The notes beneath the pieces were generated by a model. It ran no database searches. It saw only the letters and a program-made list of their open reading frames with translations, and was not told the DNA's origin. DNA of 64,000 nt, taken from NCBI GenBank assembly GCA_949987705.1, contig OX465286.1, forward strand, positions 8,490,959 to 8,554,958, given 5' to 3'. Made by a program: the position numbers and the translations under genes. Within the stretch, counting starts at the first letter, position 1. Every line of letters starts with the position of its first letter. Origin of the DNA: Thereva unica (taxonomy: Eukaryota; Arthropoda; Insecta; Diptera; Therevidae). Positions 20,612 to 32,288 of the stretch are shown one piece after another.

Positions 20612-22376
20612 CTAGATCAACACGCCGTTTCCAACAGCGTTGGCTATGATGGAATTTCTCCTCGCTTTCTTAAGATTCTCTCCCCTTTAATTGTTGAAAT
20701 TATCACGCATATTCTTAATTATTGCCTGACAACCTCCCAAGTCCCTTTACTATGGAAAAAAGCCTTAGTGACTCCCGTACCTAAAAAGCCCTTCCCTGCT
20801 GATTTGTTTGATTTTCGCCCTATTAGTATTCTTCCCTTTCTAGCTAAAGTCCTTGAGAAAATTGTATTTCGATATCTTGATTCTTATAATTTCGTTTTTA
20901 ATCTCCAATCTGGCTTCCGTAAATTCGACAGTTGCGAAACTGCTATACTAAAGGTAACGACTGATCTTCGTTCCGCTCTTGATCGAGGTGATATTGCAGT
21001 ACTAGTTCTTCTTGATTTCTCCAAGGCGTTTGACTCTGTGGTTCACTCGCATCTCCTTCATAAACTTAGTCAACGGTATCAATTCTCTTCTTCTTCTGTT
21101 CGTCCTTTTTCTTCTCTTCTCTCTAATAGGTTTCAGTGTGTTCGGCACAATAATGCGATATCCTCTTTCTTTAGAGTACCTGCAGTTGTTCCTCAGGGTT
21201 CGGTTCTTGGTCCTTTATTTTTCTCCCTTTATATTAATGATCTTCCATCCGTTATCCGTCACTGCTCTTTTCATTTCTATGCTGATAACCTTCAGCTATA
21301 TACATATCTCGTGTCCTCCTCATCAGATTGAGTTCAGTGTCTCTAAACTCAATAGAACCCTATCTCAAATTAATGAGTGGAGTTCTAGTAATTTCCTTAA
21401 ACTAAATCCAATTAAATCACAAGTACTTTTCCTTAGTCGTTGCTCGCTGTCCCTGGATGGTTTCTCGCCTATTTTACTTGATAATGTTCCTCTACCAATC
21501 GTTGAATGTGCCAAAAATCTGGGTATTGTTGTCAATTCCAAACTCTCCTGCTGTAATCATGTCTCATTGATGCTCTCTAAAATCTATGGGACTCTTCGTA
21601 AATTGCGGCTATATGGAAGTTTGTTATCTTCGCCTATTCGAGCTAAACTCATCAAATCACTTGTTGTTCCCCATTTTCTGTATGGCTCGTTGGTGTGTAT
21701 ATTTCCTTCGACTCATCCTGCCGTCATAGCGTCTTAAAGTGGCATTTAATGATTGCATTAGGTTGTTTTTTGCATATGAGAAGGTCTGATCATGTGTCGA
21801 GTGTCCAAAATTCCCTACTGGGTTGTGACCTCTTTAAATTCCTTCGTCTCATGGCTCTACTTCTCTTGCATAAGGTCTTTTATTACAAAAGTCCTTGCTA
21901 CCTTGCTGACTTCCTTGTTCCTCTGCAATCCTTGAGATCCATCAAATTCCTGATTCCTGCCCACACTTCCCTAATTGGTTGACGTTCCTTCATCGTGTAT
22001 ACTCTTAGAATCTGGGATAATCTTCCAAGTCGCATTCAAAAGATGAGCACGGCCACAGTATTCAAAAAAAATGCATCTATTTTTCTATCTTCTTCGTCTC
22101 ACTAGCTTTCTTTATCTCTCTTTCTTCACTTTCCTACTTCATTCTTTTTACTTAATTCTGTATTTAATTCTTAATTTTCTTCTTCTTTTATTACTGCTTT
22201 AATTTTATTTTAATTTTAGTTTTAATTTAATTGTAATTTAATTTAATTGTAATTTTTAAATCTAATTTTAAGTTTTTTTTATAAATCCTTTCTGATGTTG
22301 TAATTCCTGTATGTAGGTACTCTAAAAGATGTGAAACTTAGCGAAGGCCACCAACAACACAACAACAATAACCGTT
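20612..22376 (+). mobile_element. LINE, 5'-truncated, with reverse transcriptase remnant
   Basis: The + strand carries reverse transcriptase blocks: VTPVPKKPFPADLFDFRPIS, QSGFRKFDSCETAILKVT, VLLDFSKAFDSVVHSHLL, VVPQGSVLGPLFFSLYINDL and FYADNLQLYTY (the usual YADD reads YADN). A frameshift near 21330 moves the rest to another frame (LNRTLSQINEWSSSNFLKLN, LGIVVNSKLSCCNHV). The thumb and C-terminus continue to about 21980, again shifted. The 3' tail ends in CAACAACACAACAACAATAA. The mutated active site and frameshifts make it inactive. Confidence 0.85.
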
Positions 22377-22380
22377 TTAA

Positions 22381-22544
22381 GGTCGGGACACACATATCCG
22401 CACCGCATCCGCACCGTGTGTCGTCCGAGAAAGTAAACAAGTACAATTTTACCAGTCAGTCCCCACATTTCCGTGTCCGCACCGGGTCAAATTAATTGAG
22501 TTTTGTTTTTGCCCGGAAACGGTGCGGATATGTGTGTCCCGACC
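22381..22544. mobile_element. Short palindromic MITE flanked by TTAA
   Basis: Inverted ends of about 27 bp begin GGTCGGGACACACATATCCG and are flanked by TTAA on both sides (22377-22380, 22545-22548). The element is 164 bp and non-coding. TTAA duplications are typical of piggyBac and Kolobok, but the end sequence does not tell me which. Confidence 0.8.
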
Positions 22545-22599
22545 TTAAATCGATCGGTTCATGGGAGTCGTTTTGTTTTAGCAGGCATAACACTGCAAC

Positions 22600-23235
22600 A
22601 AGGCTATTCCCGTTAGCTCCAATGGATGCATGGCCGGTGCAGCCAGCTACAAATGAAGTCATAAACCTCACGCAAAACCGCCCCCAGTGCGACAATAACT
22701 TTATGATTAGTTATTGTAACATTCGGGGATTGAATGCGAATTTCCTGGCTGAATTATTACTCTATAGCATACACTACACTACTCGCGAACTTCCTTCGGC
22801 GAAGTACTTCTCGAAATTGATCGAAGTTCGGTATACGTGACTACACACTCGTGCAACATCGCGAGGAGCTCAGTCGCCCGGCATCCCACAAACCTCGAGT
22901 CCTCTGACTCGGGCGCAAAATCCACTGGCCCCGACAAAATTCCGCCTATGGTACTTAAAAAATGTGCCTCACCTTGGGCTAAACCCCTGCGCAAACCTTT
23001 TGCCCTGTCTTACTTCTCCGGAGTGTATCCTGATTCTTGGAACCTCATGTTCAAGCTCAAGGTCATGTTCAGCCCATCCCAAAACAAAGTGAAGCCCGTT
23101 GGCCCGTCGTTACACCTTAAACTACCGTTCAATGATAAGTACTCACCTTTTCTTCCTGTACCATCAGGAGTACCGCAGGGCTATATTCTCGGACTTTTGT
23201 TCTACACATTTGTACGGCGGGCCTGCCCCGGCTAG
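22600..23235 (+). pseudogene. Jockey-like LINE ORF2, internally deleted
   Basis: The + strand begins with endonuclease wording (MISYCNIRGLNANF), jumps to STGPDKIPPMVLKKCASP and FALSYFSGVYPDSWN, and then to PSGVPQGYILGLLF. The middle blocks match the LINE at 3892-4689 almost word for word, so it is the same family with most of the endonuclease and part of the reverse transcriptase deleted. Confidence 0.75.
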
Positions 23236-23579
23236 AAATATCTTAGACCCACTGTACGTTCAAGGAGGCAAGAAATTAAAAGAGGAAGAAAACAGAAAAT
23301 TTTGAAGGAGTCAGTTCCGGGCAATTTTGAAAAAAAAAATAGGTTTCGGTCGAGGTAAAGGCGTGCGTCTGAAGGACCCTAGCTGTTCCTGTTGCTGTAA
23401 AGACTGCGTCTGAAGGACACTATTATGGTCGGCAGGGAGTGGCATTAGGGCCCGTATTACCCAGAGGGGAGTTGTTGGCTGGATTTGCTGGTGGCTGAAT
23501 TTGAATGTAGACTGGATTGTATGTTGAGGTTCCTGTAAGTACTTTATTAAATTAGTTTATGTTTCGGACCAAGAGGTGA

Positions 23580-24165
23580 CAGGAGAAGGGCGTGCTTGTC
23601 GTCGCTGCTAACCTACTATTAAATATATAGAAGTCACGGGGGAGGCGAACCATATCAGGCATAAGTGATGCAAGATGGGCATTATTGGGTAGCCCGAATA
23701 TTTCCCTGAAAGAAGGAAAAGGCATGGCCCGATCAACATTTGTAACACAAAGCTACAATCCATTATCCATAGACAGCTGGGTTGTAGCTTTGTGTTACAA
23801 ATGTTGATTGAGCCATGGAACAGTCCCTGGAATTCTCCAGTGGTGTTAGTTCGAAAACCAGGTAAGGTCCGTCTGTGCCTTGACTCTCGCAAGGTCATCA
23901 GTGTCATGGTTAAAGACGCCCACCTTCTTCCGCACATTTATGGTCTTCTTCGTCGTCTTCAAGACACCAAGTTCATCACAAGTTTGGATCTTAAAGACGC
24001 TTTTTGGCAAATCCCGCTAGAGATGTATTCTCGAGAGAGGACCGCTTTCACTATCCCCAGGTCCGCTGTACCAGTTCACAGTCATGCCTTTCGGCTTATG
24101 CAATGCCCCACAGCGCATGTGTCGCTTGATGGACAAAACCATCCCAGGCCACTTACGTGATAACA
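23580..24165. pseudogene. Ty3/gypsy pol fragment, rearranged
   Basis: The + strand from about 23815 reads NSPVVLVRKPGKVRLCLDSR and TKFITSLDLKDAFWQIPLE, reverse transcriptase blocks of a Ty3/gypsy LTR retrotransposon (similar in wording to Osvaldo-type elements). The frame then degrades before the active site. The adjacent 23590-23730 segment appears to code on the opposite strand (FREIFGLPNNAHLASLMPDM), and the two halves meet at a perfect inverted repeat (23733-23807). No LTRs were identified. Fragment only; no envelope gene is visible. Confidence 0.7.
23733..23807. repeat. Perfect inverted repeat, 26-bp arms, 23-bp spacer
   Basis: The arms 23733-23758 and 23782-23807 are exact reverse complements (TCAACATTTGTAACACAAAG start) around a 23-bp spacer. 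The arms lie at the point where pol coding switches strand, so the structure looks like a foldback rearrangement junction. Confidence 0.85.
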
Positions 24166-24169
24166 TTTT

Positions 24170-24817
24170 TTTTAAAGGATTCCATTGGAGATACCTAATT
24201 AAAAGCAAGAAAGAAAATAAATAAAGGCTCTAAAAATGTAATAATGTAGAAGAAACACTTCGTTTGTAACGTGGTAAGCAAAATTATTTCTTTATCTATA
24301 TTTATTTTTGTTCCAGCATTAATCTCATAACTCTAATATCATTAAAATCACCGTCACTTAAAAAAAAACATTTGAAGATTCCAATTCTAAAATTGCTTCC
24401 TTCCGCACATTTAAGCAAATTTAAGCAAATTTAGCCATAAAATGGGTGTGATAGATTCGAGATTAAAACCGCCATTACGTCAATTTATTTTCAAAATGTA
24501 AGGAAGCCATTTTGGAATTGGGGTCTTCATTTTGTAAAAGTATTTAGATTTAAAACACAAATTAAAATTTAATTAATAATAAACAATGCAATATAGCAAA
24601 AATAATGCGGTAAATAATTTTTTATATTCAAAAAATATTTGCAATTATTTTTAATTATTTTTTTTTTTTAAACGCGTTCCTGCTATATACACTTTTAACA
24701 CTTTTAATAAAAACACTGTTTAAAACAAAACACAATAACTATATAGGGGAAGGGCAATTAAATTTATAATAATTAAAGAGAAAACAATGGAAAAATCAAT
24801 TAAATATAATTTTAATA
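24170..24817. other. AT-rich sequence downstream of the JHBP-like gene
   Basis: No coding or repeat structure is seen. The part next to 24817 is presumably the 3' untranslated region of the minus-strand gene. Confidence 0.45.
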
Positions 24818-26193
24818 TTAGCCGTAACTAAGGGTATAGCCCATTTTCTCCATAAGAGTCTCTTTAATGGCTGGCTGTAATGCCTTTTGCATATATGTTG
24901 TAAGTAGACCGCGTACACCCATCGAGAATAGCTGTTCCAGCTCTAACGATAAAGCTGCACTAATTTCTTCAGCATCAGCAGTTTCAGCATTATGCCATTG
25001 ATTTGCTGATGACGATGATGATGATGATAATGGTGGTCGCTTATGTCTTCTACCAGTACTGGTTAACGATGAGAATAATTCACCAAATGTTCGACTATTT
25101 TTATTATTATTATTATTATTAATATCATCTCGACTATTATAATCTAAAATATTATCATCGAAATTAATAAAGTCCCTTTCATCATCGTCATCGTAATAAT
25201 CCCGATCGCGATCCTGTCTGCGTGTACTCATGTCATGCCTTCTCTGATAGTATTTTTGATAGGGATTAATTGGTGGTGGTGAATGATTATTATTATTAAT
25301 ATTATGATGATGATGATGATGATGATGATTATCTAGCGGTGCAGTAGGTGGATATTGCTCAAAATGCCGTCGTTTTGAGTTTTGACGAAATTTAATACCA
25401 GATGGCCCTTGACATCCATGAGCAAAAACTGATAGAAATCCTGGCTCAGCAAAATGTGAATCGGTACGAACTGATGCTGTTCCACTGCGTCTAGACTCTT
25501 CGGTTGATGTTAATAGCGGTATTGTGCGAAATTCTATGCCAGCTCGACGTAATCGCAATATCATATTACATTTACCACCAGATGGATGCAGAATAACTCG
25601 TCCGCTTATTGTTAAATCGGGAAATACCAGTCTTGTATCCAATGTCCGATTAGACGGACTAAATTGGCAACGATCGACTAGCACCCAACGCATATTTGTT
25701 GGTAAACGAACTCTCAAATCGGCAACTTCAACTTTTGTTATTGGTGGTCCATTATGCTTGGCATCATTATTATCATCGTTCTTATGATAGTATTTATCAT
25801 AGAATGTATCCAATTTTTCACTAAGATTTATTTGCTGGCTATCATTAGATTCATCATCTTGTCCATTATTATTATAAAGGGAATGGTATACAGAATATGG
25901 TGTTAAATCTAGATGGGTCCTGCTACCTGATTTCATTTGATTACGCCGCAATATATGCTCTAGGGCTGATTCTAATCTGTTTGAGCACCGATGGGGATGT
26001 GGATGATTATTATACTGTCCATTAGAGTCTGTAAATATATAAAATACAGTTTTGAAACAATTAAAAAAAAAATTGCAATTATAAAATATCGATTTAATTA
26101 AATTCTTGTTCTTTTTTGTTACTTACTTTTTAAAAATATCGCGACAACAATAATATGCAATGTGATTCCCAGGTATTTATGCTCTGGCAACAT
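24818..26193 (-). CDS. Secreted JHBP/takeout-like protein, long form
   Basis: Two coding exons: 26193-26127 (67 bases, donor A|gtaagt) and 26028-24818 (acceptor tttacag), giving 425 residues to TAA at 24820-24818. I chose ATG at 26193 because it starts a hydrophobic leader (LGITLHIIVVAIFLK) directly upstream of the splice site and gives a continuous frame. Residues 1-22 form a signal peptide or signal anchor. The region of about residues 117-190 (VADLRVRLPTNMRWVLVDRC, DTRLVFPDLTISGRVILHPS) matches the beta-rich core of the insect juvenile-hormone-binding/takeout family, whose members carry hydrophobic ligands in haemolymph or tissues. The last 50 residues are helical, as expected (LLTTYMQKALQPAIKETLM). 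Family members are usually about 240-260 residues. Here a low-complexity insert of roughly 130 residues (His8, Asn and Ser runs, DYYDDDDER) separates the core from the C-terminal helix. Ligand unknown. Confidence 0.72.
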
Positions 26194-27444
26194 TTTAAAT
26201 CCATTTAAAAATATCTTAAGGGTGTTTTTAATTAGTATTCCTCTTTCCGTTATAAAAATATTTGCAGCCAGGTTCAAGATATCAGTGCCCCTCAACTGTA
26301 CACTATGGAATAAGTTTCCAAAATGACATAAACGCTCCCCAAACGAAGAAAATTTTCTTTTTCTTTTGATTTTTTTTTTTTTTTGTACCTGTAACGGTTC
26401 GTCTCCTTTCGAAAAATATCTAGTCTTATAAAATTGTATATTTTTTTTTTCTTTCTTCATATATTGTTTGGAAGTCAGTCACTCAATCCGTCTGTCCGTT
26501 TGTTCTTCTTGTATGTATGTATATAATGCACACATTTCTTTTGCGTTTTAAGACATGCCACAACCCCCTACCTGTTGTGTTTTTAGAGAGAGCAACACAC
26601 AATATTATGGGTGAAGTGAAATGAGATGATACGAATCTATGCAACAACGACCAAAAAACAAAAAAGTAAAAGTAAACAAAGAATGTAAAAGCCCCGTTAA
26701 TGCCATTGTTATGTTAGGCTATATAAGAAAATGGCAAAAGGTAAAAACAGAAAGAAATTGTTTAAACAATAAAAAAAAAACAAAAAAAAAATTGCGCGCT
26801 TCGAAACAAATTTCCATTTTACTCCTCCCACGCGCCGCGAAGGGCAATCTTCAACGGTTGGGTGATTTAGATGAGAGCTCTTCCACCAGTCGTGTGGGGC
26901 ACTCAACCATCTGTTAGCCAAGTTGAGTTGAGGTGAAGTTCAGGTGAAAATATATTGGCTTGAAAGCTGAAATTTTAAATAAAAACAATTGCTTACTATA
27001 TAAATAAATCATTAACCTCAAAACTTGCCTTTTAACAAATTACTTTCGCTATATGTATCCTCCAGGTATCCTTTCAAATTTATATTTAGTAAAATAAAAA
27101 ACAATAAAATTTTCATGCTCAACATGCAGAATTAAACGTTTCCCAAAAACTTCAAGCTCTCTTGAATAAAATAACACTTGGACTCAACTTTTGGAGCCCT
27201 AGAAAATTCTTACTTCACAGAAGAATCAGAGCAGAAAGAAGCAGAGTGTTTATTTATTAAACTTGAGTCTGGGGCAATCAGTTGGTACGAGGTGTGAAGA
27301 ATTACGAAAGAACCTCTAGTATGGTGCGTTTTCGGGGCTTCGCATTTTTAATTATTTTAAACTAGCAAAAACCCGCGTGTGCTGCAACTCCTTTCAATTA
27401 AAAAAAAAAGATTATGTGTGGCACAGTCTGCGGCAGGGTAAAAG
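26194..27444. other. Upstream region of the JHBP-like gene, no other gene seen
   Basis: The region contains T- and A-runs and a fragmentary stretch near 26270-26340. Open frames here are short and low in complexity. The minus-strand promoter and 5' untranslated region of the JHBP-like gene should lie here, but I cannot place a start site. Confidence 0.45.
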
Positions 27445-27741
27445 CAGCGCCGGCCCTAGCCCTTGTTGAGGGTGGAGCGAGATTGTCTTTCGGCGCTATT
27501 TATTCGACGCTTTCACTTCACATAAATTGTACTTCCAGTTGTCCTAGATAAAACTTTTTTCAAGTACTGCCTGCCTGACATTCCCTTACGGGATTATATC
27601 TCCCCTTTTGCCAGCCTTTATGAGCTGGGAGCCCCATAAGGATTTCGATGGTGGTTTTAGGGTCACAGTTCCTCCTGTAGCGGCAATAGAGGAAGTATGT
27701 TTGATCAGAGTTGTTTTCCCCGACGACGTTTCGCCAACAGC

Positions 27742-29437
27742 CAGCGCCGGCCCTAAGGTAGAGCGAGTTAAGCGGTCGCTCTAGGCGCCAGGTTGCAAGG
27801 GGCGCAAAAATGAATGCGAAAAATAATTTCGAACGATAAATAAAATTTTGAGGGCACCTTGGCAGCCAGCCAAGTTTATGTGCTCATCAATGTGACTCGA
27901 ACACGGCACAAGTAGGGAGCGTTGACTCCAAAACTACATCCTACCCGAGGTGCCCATTCCTGTCAATGGAGCAGGCTTAATAAGGCGGATTTGAAGAGAC
28001 CAATCTCGATAAAACTCGCAGTCCCAAGGTGTAAACAATCATGCTGAAGGATCACTATAGATACCTTTAAAAGGCTTTTGAGGATGGATCACCTCCTTAC
28101 GTTGCAAAAAAATTTGGAGCTTGCATAGCCCTAACAGAACGACCTACAAAGTCAGTTGAATGCCGAATGTTGCCACAGTGAAGGGGTGTTTTCAGGATCC
28201 CTCTTCAATGAGGGCGGTCTGAACCCGCAAACTGCAGTGGAGTACGCTGAGATTATCTGCGGAAGTGCGGGCAACTTCTGCTCTATCGAAAAAAAAACAC
28301 GAAACAAACGTCCGCTTTAAGAGGACGTTTTAGACGATTTTTGGAAGCTGGCTACTCCGGTGCTTGCGTGGCCCCTAAACAAAAGAGAGATACCAATTGC
28401 AAGAAGAGGGTTAGATCATCTAGATCCTCACCAGACCACAATAACTGGGCTAAAATCCATACCCTTTTGAAAAGCCTACTAAGGAGCCTTCCAGAGTCCA
28501 ACGCACCCATAATGAAGCCTAGAACTGCTCCGAGGCCGACCTTCTACTAAATGGCAGAAAGTGTCAGAAAGGACTCGCTTGCAACTGACTATCCGAAGAC
28601 TATCCTGACCACGGAACAACTAGTTACCGTGCAAGGGAGTCTTCGGGAGGGTTGGGAGAGGGGTCAGAACAGCCCAGGTTCCTAGGTGTTACTGCGCGCC
28701 CGGGGTAGTTGGCCATTACCTGTACGGACTCGGCTCCGGCCATGTGACTGAGTGGTGGAGCAAAGGAGCGAGCCTGGTGTGTTCGGGAACTTCCTGGCGG
28801 CAACAGAAGACTTCATTGATATTATGTTGAGATGGATAAGAGTCTAAAATAGGACCCTAAGGATGCAGGAGTGGAGAGTACTCCCCAACGCCCACCATTC
28901 ACTGAGATGATATTTTCTGAGAACGGGAGGTTTGTTGACGATCTGGGGCGAACGGGATCTGGGGCGGGAGGCTAAATTGGCTACAAGTTTGGTTGGGCAC
29001 ACCTTAAGTTTAGAGCGGCATAAACGCCTATGACCAAAACTGTTCCCCGCTAAACTTGCATTGTCCCCTCAGCGACCGCCAGAACCTCGTAAGCAACCAT
29101 TTCCACTCCGATCACCAAGGAAGCAGAAAAGCCGAGGTTACCAACTGAAACCTCACGGGAGTCTGCTCCGGGAATGGAAGACGTAAGTTGCTCGAATGTC
29201 AAGATCGTGACCACTGCATTTTTTGAGCTGGTGGAATGGGGAGCCTGCTGTAACGAGTAGGGGATTCTCGCCATCATAAACCCTAACCCTAAAATGACCC
29301 CCCAAATCCGTGGCAACCCTAGCCGAAGGTTTATTTTGGATAACCGGAAATACAATTTATGTGATGTGAAAGCGTGAGCCAAAGGGCGCCCAAAGACAAT
29401 CTCGCTCTACCCTGAACAAGGGCTAGGGCCGCCTCTG
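27742..29437. mobile_element. CAGCGCCGGCCCTAG family element nested in inverted orientation
   Basis: The left end is of the AGAGCGAGTTAAGCGGTCGC type and the right end, inverted, of the GTAGAGCGAGATTGTC type, so it is reversed relative to its host copy. A perfect 8-bp duplication ccaacagc flanks it (27734-27741, 29438-29445). The + strand at 28320-28550 reads RFLEAGYSGACVAPKQKRD, part of the same ORF1-like protein. Confidence 0.85.
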
Positions 29438-29487
29438 CCAACAGCACCACCTTCTTTGGAGGCTATTTGGTTGTTTGTATTGCATGG

Positions 29488-30168
29488 TTAGACATTAGGT
29501 AAGGTTGAGATGGTGTAGAGAGTCACCTTCTTGTTAAAAGAGGCTTCTCCTGCCATCAACCCAAAATCTCTCTGAATTTTATGTGGTGTGCTTGGTGGAT
29601 TATTCTTCACTCCTACACCCCTAGGGTCTTCTTTTGAGACCGCTATCCTTTCAACATAATGCCAGTGGCGTCTTCTGCTGCTGCCGGAAAGTACCCGAAT
29701 ACAAAAAGGCTGTGCGGCAGCTTGTTCCTGTAACAAGGCTTGCTCCTTCCAAGGCTTAAGGTGGCCCATCATAGAAGGCGTACCGACCCCTCCTGACTCG
29801 GGCTGTTCTGAGCTCTGAGTTAATTCGGCTACCGCTTCCAGAAGACTTCCTTGCACGGTAACTAGTTGTTCCGTGGTCAGAAGAGTCTCCGGATTGTTAG
29901 TCGCAAGCACGCCAATTCTGACACTTTCCGCTATTTGACAGAAGGTCTGCTTTGGATTCGTCATTATGGGTGCGTCCGACTTTCCTAAAGGCTTATGCCC
30001 TAGAGAACATCCAGATGATCTAACCCTCTTCTTATTAAAAAAATCGATATCCCTTTCTTCCTCGGAGGCCACGCAGATCTTACCAGCCTCTACACGGGAG
30101 TAGCCAGCTTCCAGATATCGCATAAAACGTTTTCGGGTTACGTCTCCCCGTCTTCTGAAAGCGATCAT
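29488..30168 (-). pseudogene. LINE-ORF1-like open frame inside the outer copy
   Basis: A 226-residue uninterrupted frame reads KRFMRYLEAGYSRVEAGKIC near its start, then FCQIAESVRIGVLATNNPET and LLTTEQLVTVQGSLLEAVAE. This is the same protein as at 12778-13406 and, in the second block, resembles the DUF4780-like segment of the LOA-type ORF1 at 51434-52201. The family assignment is by eye. The frame ends in unrelated sequence and has no catalytic motif. Whether it is a captured LINE segment or an element gene is open. Confidence 0.5.
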
Positions 30169-31755
30169 TTTTTCGAGTCGCTTCTCTGATTAGGTGCCCT
30201 TACTTCCGCAGGAGATCTCCCAATGAAGGAGTGATCTTAACGTACTCCATCCCTGAGATTACGAGCTTAGACTGCCCTCCCTGAAGAAGAATCCCGAAAA
30301 CTTTCCTTCACTGGGACCACATTCGACACCTTGAAGCATGGATCCAAAAATATCTAACTGGCCTTGTAGGTCGTTCTTTTGGGAGCTGTCGGAGCCCCAG
30401 TAATGTTTGGAGCGTTAAGAAGTGCTCCGTCTTCAAAAGTTTTTTTAAAGTAATTTTATATTGACACCACGAGCTTGGCGAGAAAGGACGGTCGCGCATG
30501 GCAGAGCTCCGTATCACCAATGGAAGGCTAATTCAAACCGAAGTTCGCCTGGTATTCGCAGTCCGTCGTTAGTAGTACATTCACGCAGTACCATTCATAA
30601 CTTCAGCACGATTGTTTACACATTAGGATTGAGCTTTTTATCTAGTTTACATCCGTCGTATTCAGTCTGCTCCATGGATCTCGAGCAGGATGAGGCCCAA
30701 GGCCATGTACGATCGGTTTTGGAGTCAGTCCTCCCTGTTTGTGCCGTGTTCGAGTCATATTGTTGAGTACATAGACTTGGCTAGCTAGACGCCCTCAAAA
30801 AGTGCCATCAAAATTTTACTTTTTGCCCCTTTTTGCGCCCCTTACCACCTGGCGCCTAGAGCGACCGCTCCACTCGCTCTACCCTAGGGCCGGCGCTGGG
30901 TAAAAGGTATAATGAAAAAAGGACATAATCTGCGAAAATTGATTTTGAATACTTTAAAAAAAATTTCGAGTATATTACAATTTTTTTAGGATTCGATGAT
31001 GAAAGGTTGTGTACTACACAAACATATTCCAAATATATTCAGAATCAGCCGCATAGATAGATTTTGCTATGCAGGGGGATTAAATGTCCTGTGCAGAACT
31101 TCGCTCATGGCGCCTTCCTCCACTCCAAATTGTTTTCCACAAATAATACGCCAAAAAAGTAAACAATTTTGAAAATTTGCCACCCACCGTGCAGCCCAAA
31201 AATGCTGAAAACGTTACAGATCCAAAAAACGACCCTAAAGGTGTAGGAGTAGAGAGTTCTCTGTGGACCAAAGGTCTATTGACGAGCTGAGGCGGACGGG
31301 TGGCCATTTTGGGTGGAAGTTTGGTTGAGCACAGCTTAGCATCAGGAACATCCCATGTCCAAAACTGCCCCCAGCCAAACTTGCAGTGTCCCCTCATCGA
31401 CCACCAGCACCTGACGAGCAGCCACGATCATTTCCGCTCCGATCCCCAAGGAAGCAGAAACCCCGAGGTAACCAACTGAAGGTTTGCAGGAGTCACAACA
31501 CAGCACAACACAAATAACCACATACCTGCCAGAGAGGCTAGCGTAGCTGGTCAAACACCGTTTCTTTGAGAAGAGGCTCTACAACCGGGATCCGGTCCTG
31601 GCTTCTTGTAACAAATGTGCCGCTCACTGCAAAGGCGGTGCAGCTCCACACTTCAAAACACAAGAGGCTGACCCGCTTTGGAGTCACATTCCGTCACATT
31701 GCCCGCTACAAAACCAAAGCGACTCCACTCCAGATATTGCACTTCTGGAGCCGCT

Positions 31756-32103
31756 CTATCTTAACAGCGAAATATATGGCAAAATGCGACTCCAAAGCAA
31801 ATCAACCTCCAATACCCAAAAATACGGAGCCACACAACTCCTCCATTGATCGACACAAATGTTTCCGATGACATTAGCCTCTGCTCTCTCATAGTTACCA
31901 GTGGCCACCGCTAGCAGGTTATAATCGCACTTATCTAGGGCATTTCTCCAAATTTCACGGTTCTTTGCAGCAGTTCTCCAGTTCCGAATGTTGAGCATTG
32001 TCTCTGCGTCAGCCGTCACCGAGTCCATCCATCTCCTCCTGGGTCTACCTACTGGTCTATTTCCTGTAATTCGATGACTGACCACCACGGACCCTAAAAC
32101 CAC
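31756..32103 (-). pseudogene. LINE ORF2 C-terminal fragment
   Basis: The frame reads GNRPVGRPRRRWMDSVTADA and NIRNWRTAAKNREIWRNAL, the standard C-terminal tail of a LINE ORF2. It is duplicated in inverted orientation at 59342-59600. Confidence 0.75.
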
Positions 32104-32288
32104 CGCTTAAATCCTTCGAGGGCAACCCCAGCCCGAAAGGGCTCGCACAGGGGGGAGGGCACAATCCCTTAAAGAAATGAAGACTGGTTCCAATATAAAG
32201 CTTGTCCAGATAAAACACCATCACGCCACGGCTGCTTCGGCAGGCCTCGAAAAAGGGTTTATCTAGGACAACGCGAAATACAAATAAT

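Larger units (their letters stand above)
27445..30898. mobile_element. CAGCGCCGGCCCTAG family element, outer copy, hAT-like
   Basis: The ends read CAGCGCCGGCCCTAGCCC (left) and, inverted, CAGCGCCGGCCCTAGGGTAG (right), flanked by a perfect 8-bp duplication ggtaaaag (27437-27444 and 30899-30906). Only about 14 terminal bases are shared; beyond them the ends differ (GTGGAGCGAGATTGTC versus AGAGCGAGTGGAGCGGTCGC). The 8-bp duplication and CAG start fit hAT. The interior has ORF1-like remnants and a second member inserted at 27742-29437 in opposite orientation. Confidence 0.85.

Noticed and set aside
29270..29300. CCCTAACCCTAA telomere-like string near 29280
   Set aside because: Only two to three units are present within an element; too short to be a telomeric tract.
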